From the NCBI GenBank assembly GCA_017304475.1, contig JAFKKV010000023.1:100286-164285 (forward strand): a stretch of 64,000 nt of DNA. The letters are read 5' to 3'. The position numbers and the translations under genes were made by a program. The stretch comes from Hyphomicrobiales bacterium (GTDB taxonomy: Bacteria > Pseudomonadota > Alphaproteobacteria > Rhizobiales > Phreatobacteraceae). How positions within the stretch are numbered: position 1 is the stretch's first letter; each line of letters begins with the position of its first letter. The notes under the pieces are model-generated. The model ran no database searches. It was given only the letters and a program-made list of their open reading frames with translations, and was not told the origin of the DNA. Below are positions 1 to 8,531 of the stretch, in pieces.

Positions 1-1
1 G

Positions 2-874
2 CTTGCGACCGCCGGGTTCTACGGCGCGCGCAGCGCCGGCCTGTTCGCCAGCCGCCACGTCGCGCGGATCGAGGTGAGCGGCCTCATCACCCAGAATGCC
101 GATGTCATCAGGATGATCGATGCGATCGGGCGCAACGACAATGTCCGCGGCATGGTGGTCTCGATCGATTCGCCCGGCGGCACGGTTGCCGGCTCCGAAG
201 CGCTCTACCTGGCGATCCGCCAGGTGGCCGCCAAGAAGCCGACGGTCGCCGTGGTCAACGGCATGGCCGCCTCGGGCGGCTATATCGCCGCCATCGCCAC
301 CGATCACATCATCACGCGCGAGACCTCGATCACCGGCTCGATCGGCGTGATCGTGCAATTCCCCAATGTCGTGCGCCTTCTGGACACGGTCGGCGTCAAG
401 GTGGAGGCAGTGCGCTCGACGCCGCTGAAGGCCACGCCGAGCGGCATCGAGCCGACCAGTCCCGAGGCGATCGCGGCGCTGCGCGAAATCGTCACGGACA
501 GCTATCAGTGGTTCCAGCGCCTGGTGAAGGAGCGCCGTGGCCTGAGCGACGACGAATTGCGCATCGCCGCCGACGGCCGGGCCTTTTCCGGCGTCAGGGC
601 GCGCGACATGAAACTGGTCGACGCCATCGGCGGCGAGGACGAGGCGCGCAGCTGGCTGGCTGGCCGCGGCGTGCCGCGCGAACTCGCCATCCGCACCTAC
701 CGGCCGGCGCGCCAGGGCAGCCTGCCCTTCATCAATGCGGCCGCGGCGGCGATGGTCGACGCGCTCGGCCTGAGCGCGCTTGGCGAGAAGCTGCGCTCCT
801 CGGGCATCGTCGCGGGCATCGAGCGCTCGGCGCTTGACGGACTCCTGGTCGTCTGGCAGCCTCCAACCCCATGA
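2..874 (+). CDS. sppA: Signal peptide peptidase SppA, S49 family (5' end outside window)
   Basis: Membrane-bound serine protease that degrades signal peptides left in the inner membrane after secretion. The frame is open from base 2 with no start, so the N-terminal anchor lies upstream of the window. Counting from the GTG at 74, the S49 core has GMAASGGYIAA with the nucleophile Ser67 and RSTPLKATPSG with the general base Lys119; their 52-residue spacing equals that of Bacillus subtilis SppA (S147/K199). This is therefore the short, single-domain SppA type. It is followed after about 50 bp by ihfB on the same strand, an order common in Hyphomicrobiales. Family and catalytic dyad are clear; the true start cannot be seen. 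Confidence 0.93.
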   Translation, partial: LATAGFYGARSAGLFASRHVARIEVSGLITQNADVIRMIDAIGRNDNVRGMVVSIDSPGGTVAGSEALYLAIRQVAAKKPTVAVVNGMAASGGYIAAIATDHIITRETSITGSIGVIVQFPNVVRLLDTVGVKVEAVRSTPLKATPSGIEPTSPEAIAALREIVTDSYQWFQRLVKERRGLSDDELRIAADGRAFSGVRARDMKLVDAIGGEDEARSWLAGRGVPRELAIRTYRPARQGSLPFINAAAAAMVDALGLSALGEKLRSSGIVAGIERSALDGLLVVWQPPTP

Positions 875-923
875 TCCATTTCATAAAATTCAACCGGAGG
901 CGCGCGACGGGCGCGCATCGTCG

Positions 924-1205
924 ATGATCAAATCCGAACTGGTCCAAAAGATCGCCGAGCAGAACCCGCAGCTCTACCAGCGCGACGTCGAGAATATCGT
1001 CAATGCGATCCTGGATGAGGTCGTCTCGGCGCTGGCGCGGGGCGACCGGGTGGAACTGCGCGGCTTCGGCGCTTTTTCGGTGAAGGCGCGCGGTGCCCGC
1101 GTCGGCCGCAACCCGCGCACCGGCGCCCATGTCGCGGTCGATGACAAGGTCGTGCCCTTCTTCAAGACGGGCAAGGAAATGCGCGAGCGGCTGAACCGGG
1201 TCTGA
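924..1205 (+). CDS. ihfB: Integration host factor subunit beta
   Basis: DNA-bending nucleoid protein that pairs with IHF-alpha and supports sigma-54 promoters, recombination and replication. The 93-residue product begins MIKSELVQKIAEQNP and carries the IHF/HU signature GRNPRTGA on the DNA-binding arm, the usual full length for IhfB. An in-frame extension back to 780 overlaps sppA and has no family similarity, so the ATG at 924 is chosen. A GGAGG lies at 896-900, rather far upstream (about 23 bp) for an ordinary ribosome binding site. The gene sits between sppA and a LapA-domain gene, a conserved neighbourhood. Confidence 0.95.
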   Translation: MIKSELVQKIAEQNPQLYQRDVENIVNAILDEVVSALARGDRVELRGFGAFSVKARGARVGRNPRTGAHVAVDDKVVPFFKTGKEMRERLNRV

Positions 1206-1230
1206 CCCGCGAGCTTGAAAGGCCTCCAGC

Positions 1231-1602
1231 ATGATCAAGCGTATCGTCAACTGGCTGGTGCTGGCGCCCATCGCGATCGTCGCCGTGGTGCTGGCAGTGG
1301 CCAACCGGGCGCCGGTCACGCTCTCCTTCGATCCGTTCTCGCGCGACCTGTCATCGGCCGCGCTGACCATGCCGCTCTTCGTCCTGGTGCTGGCCTCGGT
1401 CGCGCTCGGCGTGCTGATCGGCGGGATGGTATCCTGGTGGAAGCAGGGCGTTCATCGCCGGCATGCCCGCAAGGCCGAACAGGAACTCGACGCCGCCCGC
1501 GCCGAGATCGAGCGGCTCCGCAACGACCTCGCCAGGAGCGGCGGCACGCCGCCCGCGCCGCATGGCGGTCCCCTCTCCTTCTTTGGCCGTTCGGCTGCGT
1601 GA
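1231..1602 (+). CDS. LapA-domain (DUF1049) inner-membrane protein
   Basis: Small 123-residue membrane protein of the LapA/DUF1049 family, whose Escherichia coli member helps control lipopolysaccharide assembly. Two hydrophobic segments are visible (about residues 8-26 and 47-66), the first followed by the family-typical ANRAPVTLSFDP stretch. A charged, coiled-coil-like cytoplasmic tail (about 72-103) ends in a Pro/Gly-rich segment. It starts 25 bp after ihfB with a GAAAGG ribosome binding site and is probably cotranscribed with it. The LPS role in this organism is inferred from the family only. Confidence 0.82.
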   Translation: MIKRIVNWLVLAPIAIVAVVLAVANRAPVTLSFDPFSRDLSSAALTMPLFVLVLASVALGVLIGGMVSWWKQGVHRRHARKAEQELDAARAEIERLRNDLARSGGTPPAPHGGPLSFFGRSAA

Positions 1603-1608
1603 CCTGAC

Positions 1609-2568
1609 ATGCGTATTGTTTCCGCCGCCGATATCGCCGGCTTGCTGACCCATTCCGAGCTGGTCGATGCGCTGGGCGAAGCCTTTCGCGCCGAAGTCAC
1701 GGTGCCGCTGCGCCACCACCACCGCATTCCGCAGCCGGACGGCTCGCCGGAGGCCATGCTGCTGCTGATGCCGGCCTGGACCGCCAGCGGCAGCCAGCGT
1801 TATGTCGGCACCAAGATCGTCTCGGTCTATCCCGGCAACGGCGCGAAGAACCTGCCGGCGATCTATGGCAGCTATATCCTGTCGAGCGGCGAGACCGGAG
1901 CACCGCTCGCCGTGCTCGACGGCACCGAGCTGACGGTCTGGCGCACCGCCTGCGCCAGCGCGCTGGCATCGCGCTCGCTGTCGCGCAAGGACGCCTCGCA
2001 CCATGTCATGGTCGGCGCCGGCGCGCTCGCGCCGCACCTGATCCGCGCCCATGCCGCGGTCCGGCCGATCCGCCACGTGACCATCTGGAACCGATCGCGC
2101 GAGCGCGCGGCCGAACTGGCCGAGGGTCTGAAGGGCACCTTGCCCGGCATCACCATCACGGTCGGCACCGACCTGCAGGCCGCGGTCGGCGAGGCCGACA
2201 TCGTCTCCTGCGCCACCATCTCGACCAATCCGATCGTCTCCGGCGACTGGCTGAAGCCCGGCGCCCATCTCGACCTGGTCGGCGGCTACACGCCGTCCAT
2301 GCGCGAGACGGATGATGCGGCGGTCAAGCGCGCCAGCCTGTTCGTCGACACCTATACCGGCGGCCTGCACGAGGCCGGCGACATCGTCGACCCGATCAAG
2401 CGCGGCATCATCACCGAAGCCGATGTTAAGGCCGACCTGTTCGATCTCGCCCGGGGCAAGCATCCCGGGCGGACATCCGAGAGCGAGATAACCCTGTTCA
2501 AATCCGTGGGCACGGCGCTCGAGGATCTCGCCGCCGCCATGCTGGTCTGGCACTCGCTGAAGCACTGA
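1609..2568 (+). CDS. Ornithine cyclodeaminase / mu-crystallin family protein
   Basis: NAD(P)-dependent enzyme of the OCD/mu-crystallin family, whose members deaminate ornithine to proline or reduce cyclic imines such as delta1-pyrroline-2-carboxylate or other ketimines. The 319-residue product has the N-terminal substrate-domain stretch VGTKIVSVYPGNG, the LDGTELTVWRTACASALAS core and a Rossmann glycine motif VGAGALAPHLIRAH. DLVGGYTP supplies the conserved catalytic-region Asp. It starts 6 bp after the LapA-domain gene. Its end faces the convergent operon at 2603-16706, whose cyclic-amide and imino-acid enzymes make an imine-reductase role attractive but unproven. Substrate cannot be assigned from sequence. 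Confidence 0.85.
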   Translation: MRIVSAADIAGLLTHSELVDALGEAFRAEVTVPLRHHHRIPQPDGSPEAMLLLMPAWTASGSQRYVGTKIVSVYPGNGAKNLPAIYGSYILSSGETGAPLAVLDGTELTVWRTACASALASRSLSRKDASHHVMVGAGALAPHLIRAHAAVRPIRHVTIWNRSRERAAELAEGLKGTLPGITITVGTDLQAAVGEADIVSCATISTNPIVSGDWLKPGAHLDLVGGYTPSMRETDDAAVKRASLFVDTYTGGLHEAGDIVDPIKRGIITEADVKADLFDLARGKHPGRTSESEITLFKSVGTALEDLAAAMLVWHSLKH

Positions 2569-2602
2569 ACGGTTTGCCCGCAGGTCCAGGCGATCTGCCG
2601 CT

Positions 2603-3109
2603 TCACGGCGTGCCGGACGCCATCTCGGGATTGGCGATCCAGGCCTCCTGACCGGCGGTCTCGATTGCGCCCGGACGGGCCCGGCGCACGGCCATGATCG
2701 CCGCCTCGGCCGGCAGGCCGCGTTCGACCAGCAGGCGCGCGGCGATCATGCCGGAGCGACCGAGGCCGGCCCGGCAATGGATGACCAGCCGCCCGCCCCG
2801 ATCGAGCGCGGCACGAAGTTCGCCCGCCAGGGCACGCCAGGCGGACAGGTCGCGCGGCGTCCCGTAATCGGCGATAGGATATCTCAGCCAGCGAATACCC
2901 TGCCCGCCGAGACGCCGCCCGAGCCCGGCCGCATCGGCGAATTCGCGATCCTCGACCAGGCTCAAGAGCATGGTCGCATGCCAGGCCGCGATGGCGGCGA
3001 GGTCGCCGTCGAGATCGCCGTCGCGGCCAGGACAATGGGTCAGCGCGATCGCCCATGGCGGATCGAGTGCCAGGTCGGACAACCGGGCTCCTGCACCCGG
3101 ATCGGTCAC
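2603..3109 (-). CDS. Dual-specificity / tyrosine-type protein phosphatase
   Basis: Cysteine-based phosphatase of 168 residues. It carries the HCX5R signature VIHCRAGLGRSG with nucleophile Cys112 and phosphate-binding Arg118, and a plausible general-acid Asp81 in PIADYGTP. It resembles the small bacterial DSP/cyclin-dependent-kinase-inhibitor-3-like phosphatases. It starts 15 bp downstream of the formylglutamate amidohydrolase stop and is the last gene of the long leftward operon, so it is likely cotranscribed. Its substrate is unknown; it could act on a phosphoprotein or a small phosphorylated metabolite. Confidence 0.8.
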   Translation of the reverse strand: MTDPGAGARLSDLALDPPWAIALTHCPGRDGDLDGDLAAIAAWHATMLLSLVEDREFADAAGLGRRLGGQGIRWLRYPIADYGTPRDLSAWRALAGELRAALDRGGRLVIHCRAGLGRSGMIAARLLVERGLPAEAAIMAVRRARPGAIETAGQEAWIANPEMASGTP

Positions 3110-3124
3110 GGGCGTCTCCGTTCC

Positions 3125-3982
3125 TCAGGCACCGGCCCTGGCGAAGGCCGCGAGGCGTTCGCTCAGCGCGGCGAGGTGCTGCTGGATCTCGGGGAACCGG
3201 CCGCTGCGCACGCGCGTCGCCTCGTTCATATAGAGCCCGCGATTCATTTCGATCTGCAGGCTGTGGACGCCGTTCTTCGGGTCACCGTGTTTGCGCACGG
3301 CTTCCGCCCCGACGTAATGGGCATTGACCGTGACCTTGTAGCCGAAGCCGGTCAAGGTTTCCGCCACGACGTCGACCAGCGCCCGGCCGCAGGTCGTGCC
3401 GTTGCGGTCGCCGAGGTCGAAATCGGAGCGGCGCGTGCCGGCATCCGGGCCGTTGCCGGCGATGAACTCCGACATGCTGTGGCAGCTCAGGTGGTAGGCG
3501 ACGCCGAAGCGTTCGCGGAACCCGGCGATCAGCCGCGCCAGTTCGTTGTGATAGGGCCAGTAATAGCCGGCGAGGCGCGCCTCGACATCGGCGACCGCGA
3601 GCTTGCCGTCATAGATCGGCCTGGTGCCCGCGCAGACCATGGGAATGAGCCCGATGCCGGTGCTGGTTTTGGGCGAGGGCTTGAGCGGCACCGGCCAGGG
3701 CCCGTCGAGGCTCTCCGGATCGATATCGAGCTCGTGGCGATTGGGGTCGATGAAGGCATTGGGGAAAGCCGCATAAAGCCAGGTCGCGCCCGACCCCGTC
3801 ACCCCGGAATAGAGCTCCTCGACAAAGGACGAGACCGATTTCTGCAGGTCGGTCAGCGAAGCGATGCTGCGGAAATGGCGCGGATATTCGGACCCGCTTC
3901 GGGGAATGTCGAAGACGACCGGCGCCGGCGCCGTTTCGGGATCGCGGCGCGCGAAGACGCCGGGCAGAAGGTCCACTTTCAT
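3125..3982 (-). CDS. N-formylglutamate amidohydrolase family protein
   Basis: Zinc-dependent deformylase family (FGase, PF05013 type) that hydrolyses N-formyl-L-glutamate to formate and glutamate, or related N-acyl amino acids. The 285-residue product shows the family's early FDIPRSGSEYPRHF segment and the metal-site-like LSCHSMSEF region. The ATG at 3982 overlaps the TGA of the upstream FAD oxidoreductase (ATGA), implying translational coupling. An extension to 4042 would intrude into that gene and is not used. The context of oxidative amine catabolism, rather than hut genes, suggests a formyl- or acyl-amino acid other than the histidine-pathway intermediate. Family secure, substrate inferred. 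Confidence 0.82.
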   Translation of the reverse strand: MKVDLLPGVFARRDPETAPAPVVFDIPRSGSEYPRHFRSIASLTDLQKSVSSFVEELYSGVTGSGATWLYAAFPNAFIDPNRHELDIDPESLDGPWPVPLKPSPKTSTGIGLIPMVCAGTRPIYDGKLAVADVEARLAGYYWPYHNELARLIAGFRERFGVAYHLSCHSMSEFIAGNGPDAGTRRSDFDLGDRNGTTCGRALVDVVAETLTGFGYKVTVNAHYVGAEAVRKHGDPKNGVHSLQIEMNRGLYMNEATRVRSGRFPEIQQHLAALSERLAAFARAGA

Positions 3983-5139
3983 CTCACTTCTCCAGAAGCC
4001 GATTGAATGTCCAGGCCGTCGCCGGCGGGCGGATTTCGCCATCGATCGATGCGGAACGCCGCAAGCGGCGTTTCGGTGCGGCCATCGAGGATCAGCTCGC
4101 TCATGATCTGGCCGATGCCCGGGCCGAGCTGAAAGCCGTGGCCGGAAAAGCCGAAGGCATGGAACAGGCCCGGCGTCGTCAGGCTTTCGCCAATGACCGG
4201 GATGCGATCGGGCATCTGGCCGTCAATGCCGCTCCAGGAGCGAATGACATGGGCACCGGCGAGCGCCGGGACGAGCTCGACCGCCAGATCGACCGCGCGC
4301 ATGGTCGGCTCGGGCAGTGGGCGTGACCACGGCGCCGCCGGATCCGCCTCGCCATAACCGCCACCGATGATCACATTGCCGCGCGGGATCTGGCGCAGAT
4401 AGACATTGCCGCCGACCACACCGAGATTGGGCTTGATGAAATAGTCGATCGGCTCGGTCACCAGCATGTTGGGGCTGAGCGGCTGGATCGGCACCGCCTC
4501 GCCGAAGGCGGCGGCGACCGCGCCACCCCAGAAGCCGGCGGTGTTCAGCAGGACCTTGGCCCGAAACTCTTCGCCGGCCCGGCTTTCGAGCACGAAACCG
4601 GTATCGTCGCGCCGATAGCCGATGATTTCGGTCTGCTCGCGAATGACCGCGCCGGCGACGCGCGCGGCATTGGCGAGCGCCGGCGCCAGCAGCCGTGGAT
4701 TGGCCGAGCCGTCGTCGGGCGCCAGCGAACCGGCGACGACCTTCGGCCCGAGCCAGGGATATTCGCTGTGAATGGCGTTGCGGCCGACCATCAGCAGGCT
4801 GAGGCCATGGGCGCGTGCGACATCGAGATAGGCGACGAGATCAGCCTCCTCGGCCTCGTCGCGGGCGAGCTTCAGATGGCCAGTCTTGGCGAATTCGGCA
4901 TCGGTGCCGACGAGGCTCTCGAGCCGTTTCCAGATCTCCAGGGAACGGCGGGCAATGGGCAGTTCCGCGGGGTTACGGCCCTGCTGGCGGACGCCACCGA
5001 AATTCACGCCGGTCGCCTGGCCGCCGACCAGGCCACGCTCGACGAGCAGGACGCGGCTCGCCCGGAGCGACAGGTGCAGCGCCGCCGAGCAGCCGGCGCC
5101 GCCGCCGCCCAGGATGAGAACGTCATAGTCGCCGGTCAT
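3979..5139 (-). CDS. FAD-dependent oxidoreductase, HcnC / opine oxidase subunit B-like
   Basis: 386-residue DAO-family flavoprotein with an N-terminal dinucleotide-binding motif VLILGGGGAGCSAALHL (residues about 6-22) and the following ERGLVGGQATGVNFGG. This family includes the beta subunit of heterotetrameric sarcosine oxidase, HcnC of glycine-oxidising cyanide synthase, octopine/nopaline oxidase B and D-hydroxyproline dehydrogenase subunits. It probably holds the amine-oxidising active site. Its start overlaps the stop of the HcnB-like gene (ATGA) and its stop overlaps the next start. Together with 5136-6542 and 6539-6814 it forms a three-subunit dehydrogenase set. Confidence 0.85.
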   Translation of the reverse strand: MTGDYDVLILGGGGAGCSAALHLSLRASRVLLVERGLVGGQATGVNFGGVRQQGRNPAELPIARRSLEIWKRLESLVGTDAEFAKTGHLKLARDEAEEADLVAYLDVARAHGLSLLMVGRNAIHSEYPWLGPKVVAGSLAPDDGSANPRLLAPALANAARVAGAVIREQTEIIGYRRDDTGFVLESRAGEEFRAKVLLNTAGFWGGAVAAAFGEAVPIQPLSPNMLVTEPIDYFIKPNLGVVGGNVYLRQIPRGNVIIGGGYGEADPAAPWSRPLPEPTMRAVDLAVELVPALAGAHVIRSWSGIDGQMPDRIPVIGESLTTPGLFHAFGFSGHGFQLGPGIGQIMSELILDGRTETPLAAFRIDRWRNPPAGDGLDIQSASGEVR

Positions 5140-6542
5140 CGCGTGGCCACCGTATCGGTGCCGGCGGCGGCCCGCGCCGCGCCCATGGCAAAGGGTTTCA
5201 CCGGCGGCTGGCCTCTGAGCCGCCCGATCGCCGGCAGGTCGCAGTGGGCCTCCGCGGCGAAGATCTGGGCTGCCACGGGGCCACAGACGCGCCCCTGGCA
5301 GCGTCCCATGCCCGTGCGCGTAAAGGCCTTGGCACGGTTGAGGTCCCCGGTCTGGCCGGTGCCTCCCCTCGCCTTCGCCACGGCGCGCAGCTCGCCGGCG
5401 GTCAGGCCTTCGCAGCGACACAGGATGGTCTCGTCCGGAACCTGGCGGGCCAGATGAACCGGAAACGGAAAGGCGCGCTCCAGCGCCTGCCGGAAGCGGG
5501 CCTGCCTCTGCAGTGCGAGCTCCAGGCGCATGACGTCGCCATGATCGACAGGCTGGCCGAGATCGGCGAGGACGGCCAGCGCCGCGGCAGCGCCGGCGAT
5601 CTCCGCGACAGCCGCGCCGCCGATGCCGGCGCCGTCGCCGGCCAGGTAGATCCCGCGCACGGCCGTCCGGCCGAGGCTATCGCGCTCCGGCACCCAGTTC
5701 GCCTGGATCTCGTCGTAGCGGAACGGCACGTCCGCGAGATCGGCGAGCTGTGCCTCGGGTTTCAGGCCCCAGCCCATGCCGATGGCATCGCAATCGGCTC
5801 TTTGCTCGCGGCCGTGCCGGTCGCGCCAGCGGATGGCGGCCACGCCCTCACCGCCGGCTTCGATGGCCAGCGGCGTGACACCCTCGGCGATAGGGATGCC
5901 ACGGGCGCGCAGCCAGGCGACATACCAGAGCCCCTTGGCGAAGGTCGCGCCATCGCGCAGCAAAGCCGGTGCGGCGGCGAGCTTGGTCGAGAATGGCGTG
6001 GTATCGAGCACGCAGGCGATGTCGGCGCCGGCCTTGGCATATTGGTAGGCGACGAGCCAGAGCAGCGGTCCGCTGCCGATAAAGGCGACACGCCGGCCAA
6101 TGGCGCAGCCCTGGGCCTTGAGGGCGATCTGGGCCGCGCCCAGCGTGGTGACGCCGGCGGTGGTCCAGCCGGCCACGGGCACGACCCGGTCCATGGCTCC
6201 GGTGCAGAGAATGACCGCGTCGTAGCCGACCACCTGGCGGGCGCCGTCGCGCAGCGTGTGCAATTCCCGCGCGTCCGGCCGGATGTGCCAGACCAGCGTT
6301 TCGGGCCGCCAGTCGGCCAGCGGCTTCAGGCGGTCGAGCGCGGCATGCAGCGCCGAGGCCTTGGCGGCCTCGAAGCCGTAGAGCACTTTGGGGTCGCGCT
6401 TCAGCGGCAATGGCGGCCTTTGATAGATCCGTCCGCCGCCATCGGCGGCCTCGTCGATCCAGACCGGCGACAGGCCGGCGGCGACCAGCCGTTCCACGGC
6501 CCGCACACCGGCAGGTCCAGCCCCGACAACAGCCACTTTCAT
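5136..6542 (-). CDS. FAD/NAD(P)-binding oxidoreductase with BFD-type [2Fe-2S] domain, HcnB / opine oxidase subunit A-like
   Basis: 468-residue flavoprotein subunit. It starts MKVAVVGAGPAGVRAVERL, a GxGxxG Rossmann motif, continues with a pyridine-nucleotide-disulfide-reductase fold, and ends in a BFD-like iron-sulfur domain with ILCRCEG and, about 35 residues later, GRCQGRVCG. This Cys pattern is that of HcnB, OoxA/NoxA and the alpha subunit of D-hydroxyproline dehydrogenases, where the cluster relays electrons between flavins. ATGA overlaps couple it to both neighbours. The substrate is not HCN-pathway glycine by any evidence here; only the architecture is shared. Confidence 0.85.
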   Translation of the reverse strand: MKVAVVGAGPAGVRAVERLVAAGLSPVWIDEAADGGGRIYQRPPLPLKRDPKVLYGFEAAKASALHAALDRLKPLADWRPETLVWHIRPDARELHTLRDGARQVVGYDAVILCTGAMDRVVPVAGWTTAGVTTLGAAQIALKAQGCAIGRRVAFIGSGPLLWLVAYQYAKAGADIACVLDTTPFSTKLAAAPALLRDGATFAKGLWYVAWLRARGIPIAEGVTPLAIEAGGEGVAAIRWRDRHGREQRADCDAIGMGWGLKPEAQLADLADVPFRYDEIQANWVPERDSLGRTAVRGIYLAGDGAGIGGAAVAEIAGAAAALAVLADLGQPVDHGDVMRLELALQRQARFRQALERAFPFPVHLARQVPDETILCRCEGLTAGELRAVAKARGGTGQTGDLNRAKAFTRTGMGRCQGRVCGPVAAQIFAAEAHCDLPAIGRLRGQPPVKPFAMGAARAAAGTDTVATR

Positions 6543-6814
6543 CCCCGCCTGACCTCCATGCCCGAGGCCGCAAGCGTGGCGCAGGCCCTGACGCGGCCGA
6601 GGCCCTTCACCTCGACCCAACAGTCCTGGCAGGCGCCCATCAGGCAGAAGCCGGCGCGTTGTTCCCGCCCGAATTCGGCAGTGCGCAGATGGCCGGCGCC
6701 TCCGGCGAGAAGCGCCGTCAGCAGCGTGTCGCCGGCAAGCGCGGCGATCGCCTCGCCGTCCAGCGTCAGGGCGATGGCCGGCCGCTCGACATCCCTCAGC
6801 CGGTGCAATCTCAC
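6539..6814 (-). CDS. (2Fe-2S)-binding protein, HcnA-like small subunit
   Basis: 91-residue plant-type ferredoxin-like subunit with the cluster motif FCLMGACQDCW (Cx4Cx2C) and the fourth Cys in RVRACATL. Such small proteins are the third component (HcnA-like) of heterotrimeric HcnABC/opine oxidase/hydroxyproline dehydrogenase enzymes and pass electrons to the respiratory chain. The start is a GTG at 6814 that overlaps the TGA of the SDR gene (GTGA); its stop overlaps the HcnB-like start. The short length and Cys spacing match the family. Confidence 0.87.
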   Translation of the reverse strand: MRLHRLRDVERPAIALTLDGEAIAALAGDTLLTALLAGGAGHLRTAEFGREQRAGFCLMGACQDCWVEVKGLGRVRACATLAASGMEVRRG

Positions 6815-7506
6815 AGCAGCTCCTCGTGGCGGCAATTGACCAGCACTTCGGCGACGGTCGCCGTGTTGGACAGGCGCAGCACCACCTCGACCAGGGCTGC
6901 GACGTCTTCCGGCCTCGACATCTTGTCGCGCGGCACCTTGGTGACATGCGAGGTCATGTCGGTATCGACGAAGCCCGGGCACACCGCGGTTGCGCGAATG
7001 CCATGGTCCCAACCGAGCCGGCGCACCTCCTGGGTCAGCGCCATCACCGCGAACTTGCTCATGGCATAGGCGAGATTGTCGTTCTTCACCCGTTTGCCCG
7101 AGAGCGACGCCAGATTCACCACGCGTCCCTCGCCCGAGGCGACGAGACTTGGCCAGGCCGCCCGGATGACGCGCATCGGCCCCTTGGCATTGACCGCCCA
7201 GAGCAGGTCGAAGGCGGTCTCGTCGGGGTCGAGCAAGGTGCCGCGATTGTTCATGCCGGCGGCATTGACCAGCGCGTCGATACGGCCGAATTCGGCAAGC
7301 GTCGCCGCAGCCCATGCATCGGCGCCGTGGGCCGAGGTCGCCTCATAGGCATGGACGAACAGGCCGTCACGCGGCGGCATTTGCGCAGGGTTGCGGAGGC
7401 CCGCGCTGACCCGGTAGCCGGCCGCGAGCAGCCGTTCGAGCACGGCGCGGCCGATACCGCGGCCGGCTCCGGAGATCATGACGACACGACCGTCGGGCTG
7501 AAGCAT
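6811..7506 (-). CDS. Short-chain dehydrogenase/reductase
   Basis: 231-residue SDR with the cofactor motif SGAGRGIGRAV near the N-terminus, NAAGMNN, and the catalytic YAMSKFAV (YxxxK). It would oxidise or reduce a hydroxy/keto intermediate with NAD(P). A good AAGGAG ribosome binding site precedes the ATG at 7506. The gene follows the ABC transporter ATPase by 17 bp and overlaps the ferredoxin-like subunit, so it belongs to the same operon. Its product presumably handles a hydroxyl-bearing derivative of the imported compound; this is inference. Confidence 0.88.
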   Translation of the reverse strand: MLQPDGRVVMISGAGRGIGRAVLERLLAAGYRVSAGLRNPAQMPPRDGLFVHAYEATSAHGADAWAAATLAEFGRIDALVNAAGMNNRGTLLDPDETAFDLLWAVNAKGPMRVIRAAWPSLVASGEGRVVNLASLSGKRVKNDNLAYAMSKFAVMALTQEVRRLGWDHGIRATAVCPGFVDTDMTSHVTKVPRDKMSRPEDVAALVEVVLRLSNTATVAEVLVNCRHEELL

Positions 7507-7523
7507 GGGGGCTCCTTCTCGGA

Positions 7524-8527
<1,004 letters not shown>

Positions 8528-8531
<4 letters not shown>

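Noticed and set aside
3979..6814. Hydrogen cyanide synthase (hcnABC)
   Set aside because: The three subunits share the HcnABC architecture, but so do opine oxidases and hydroxyproline dehydrogenases, and the operon context (importer, hydantoinase, deformylase) fits amino-acid derivative catabolism better.
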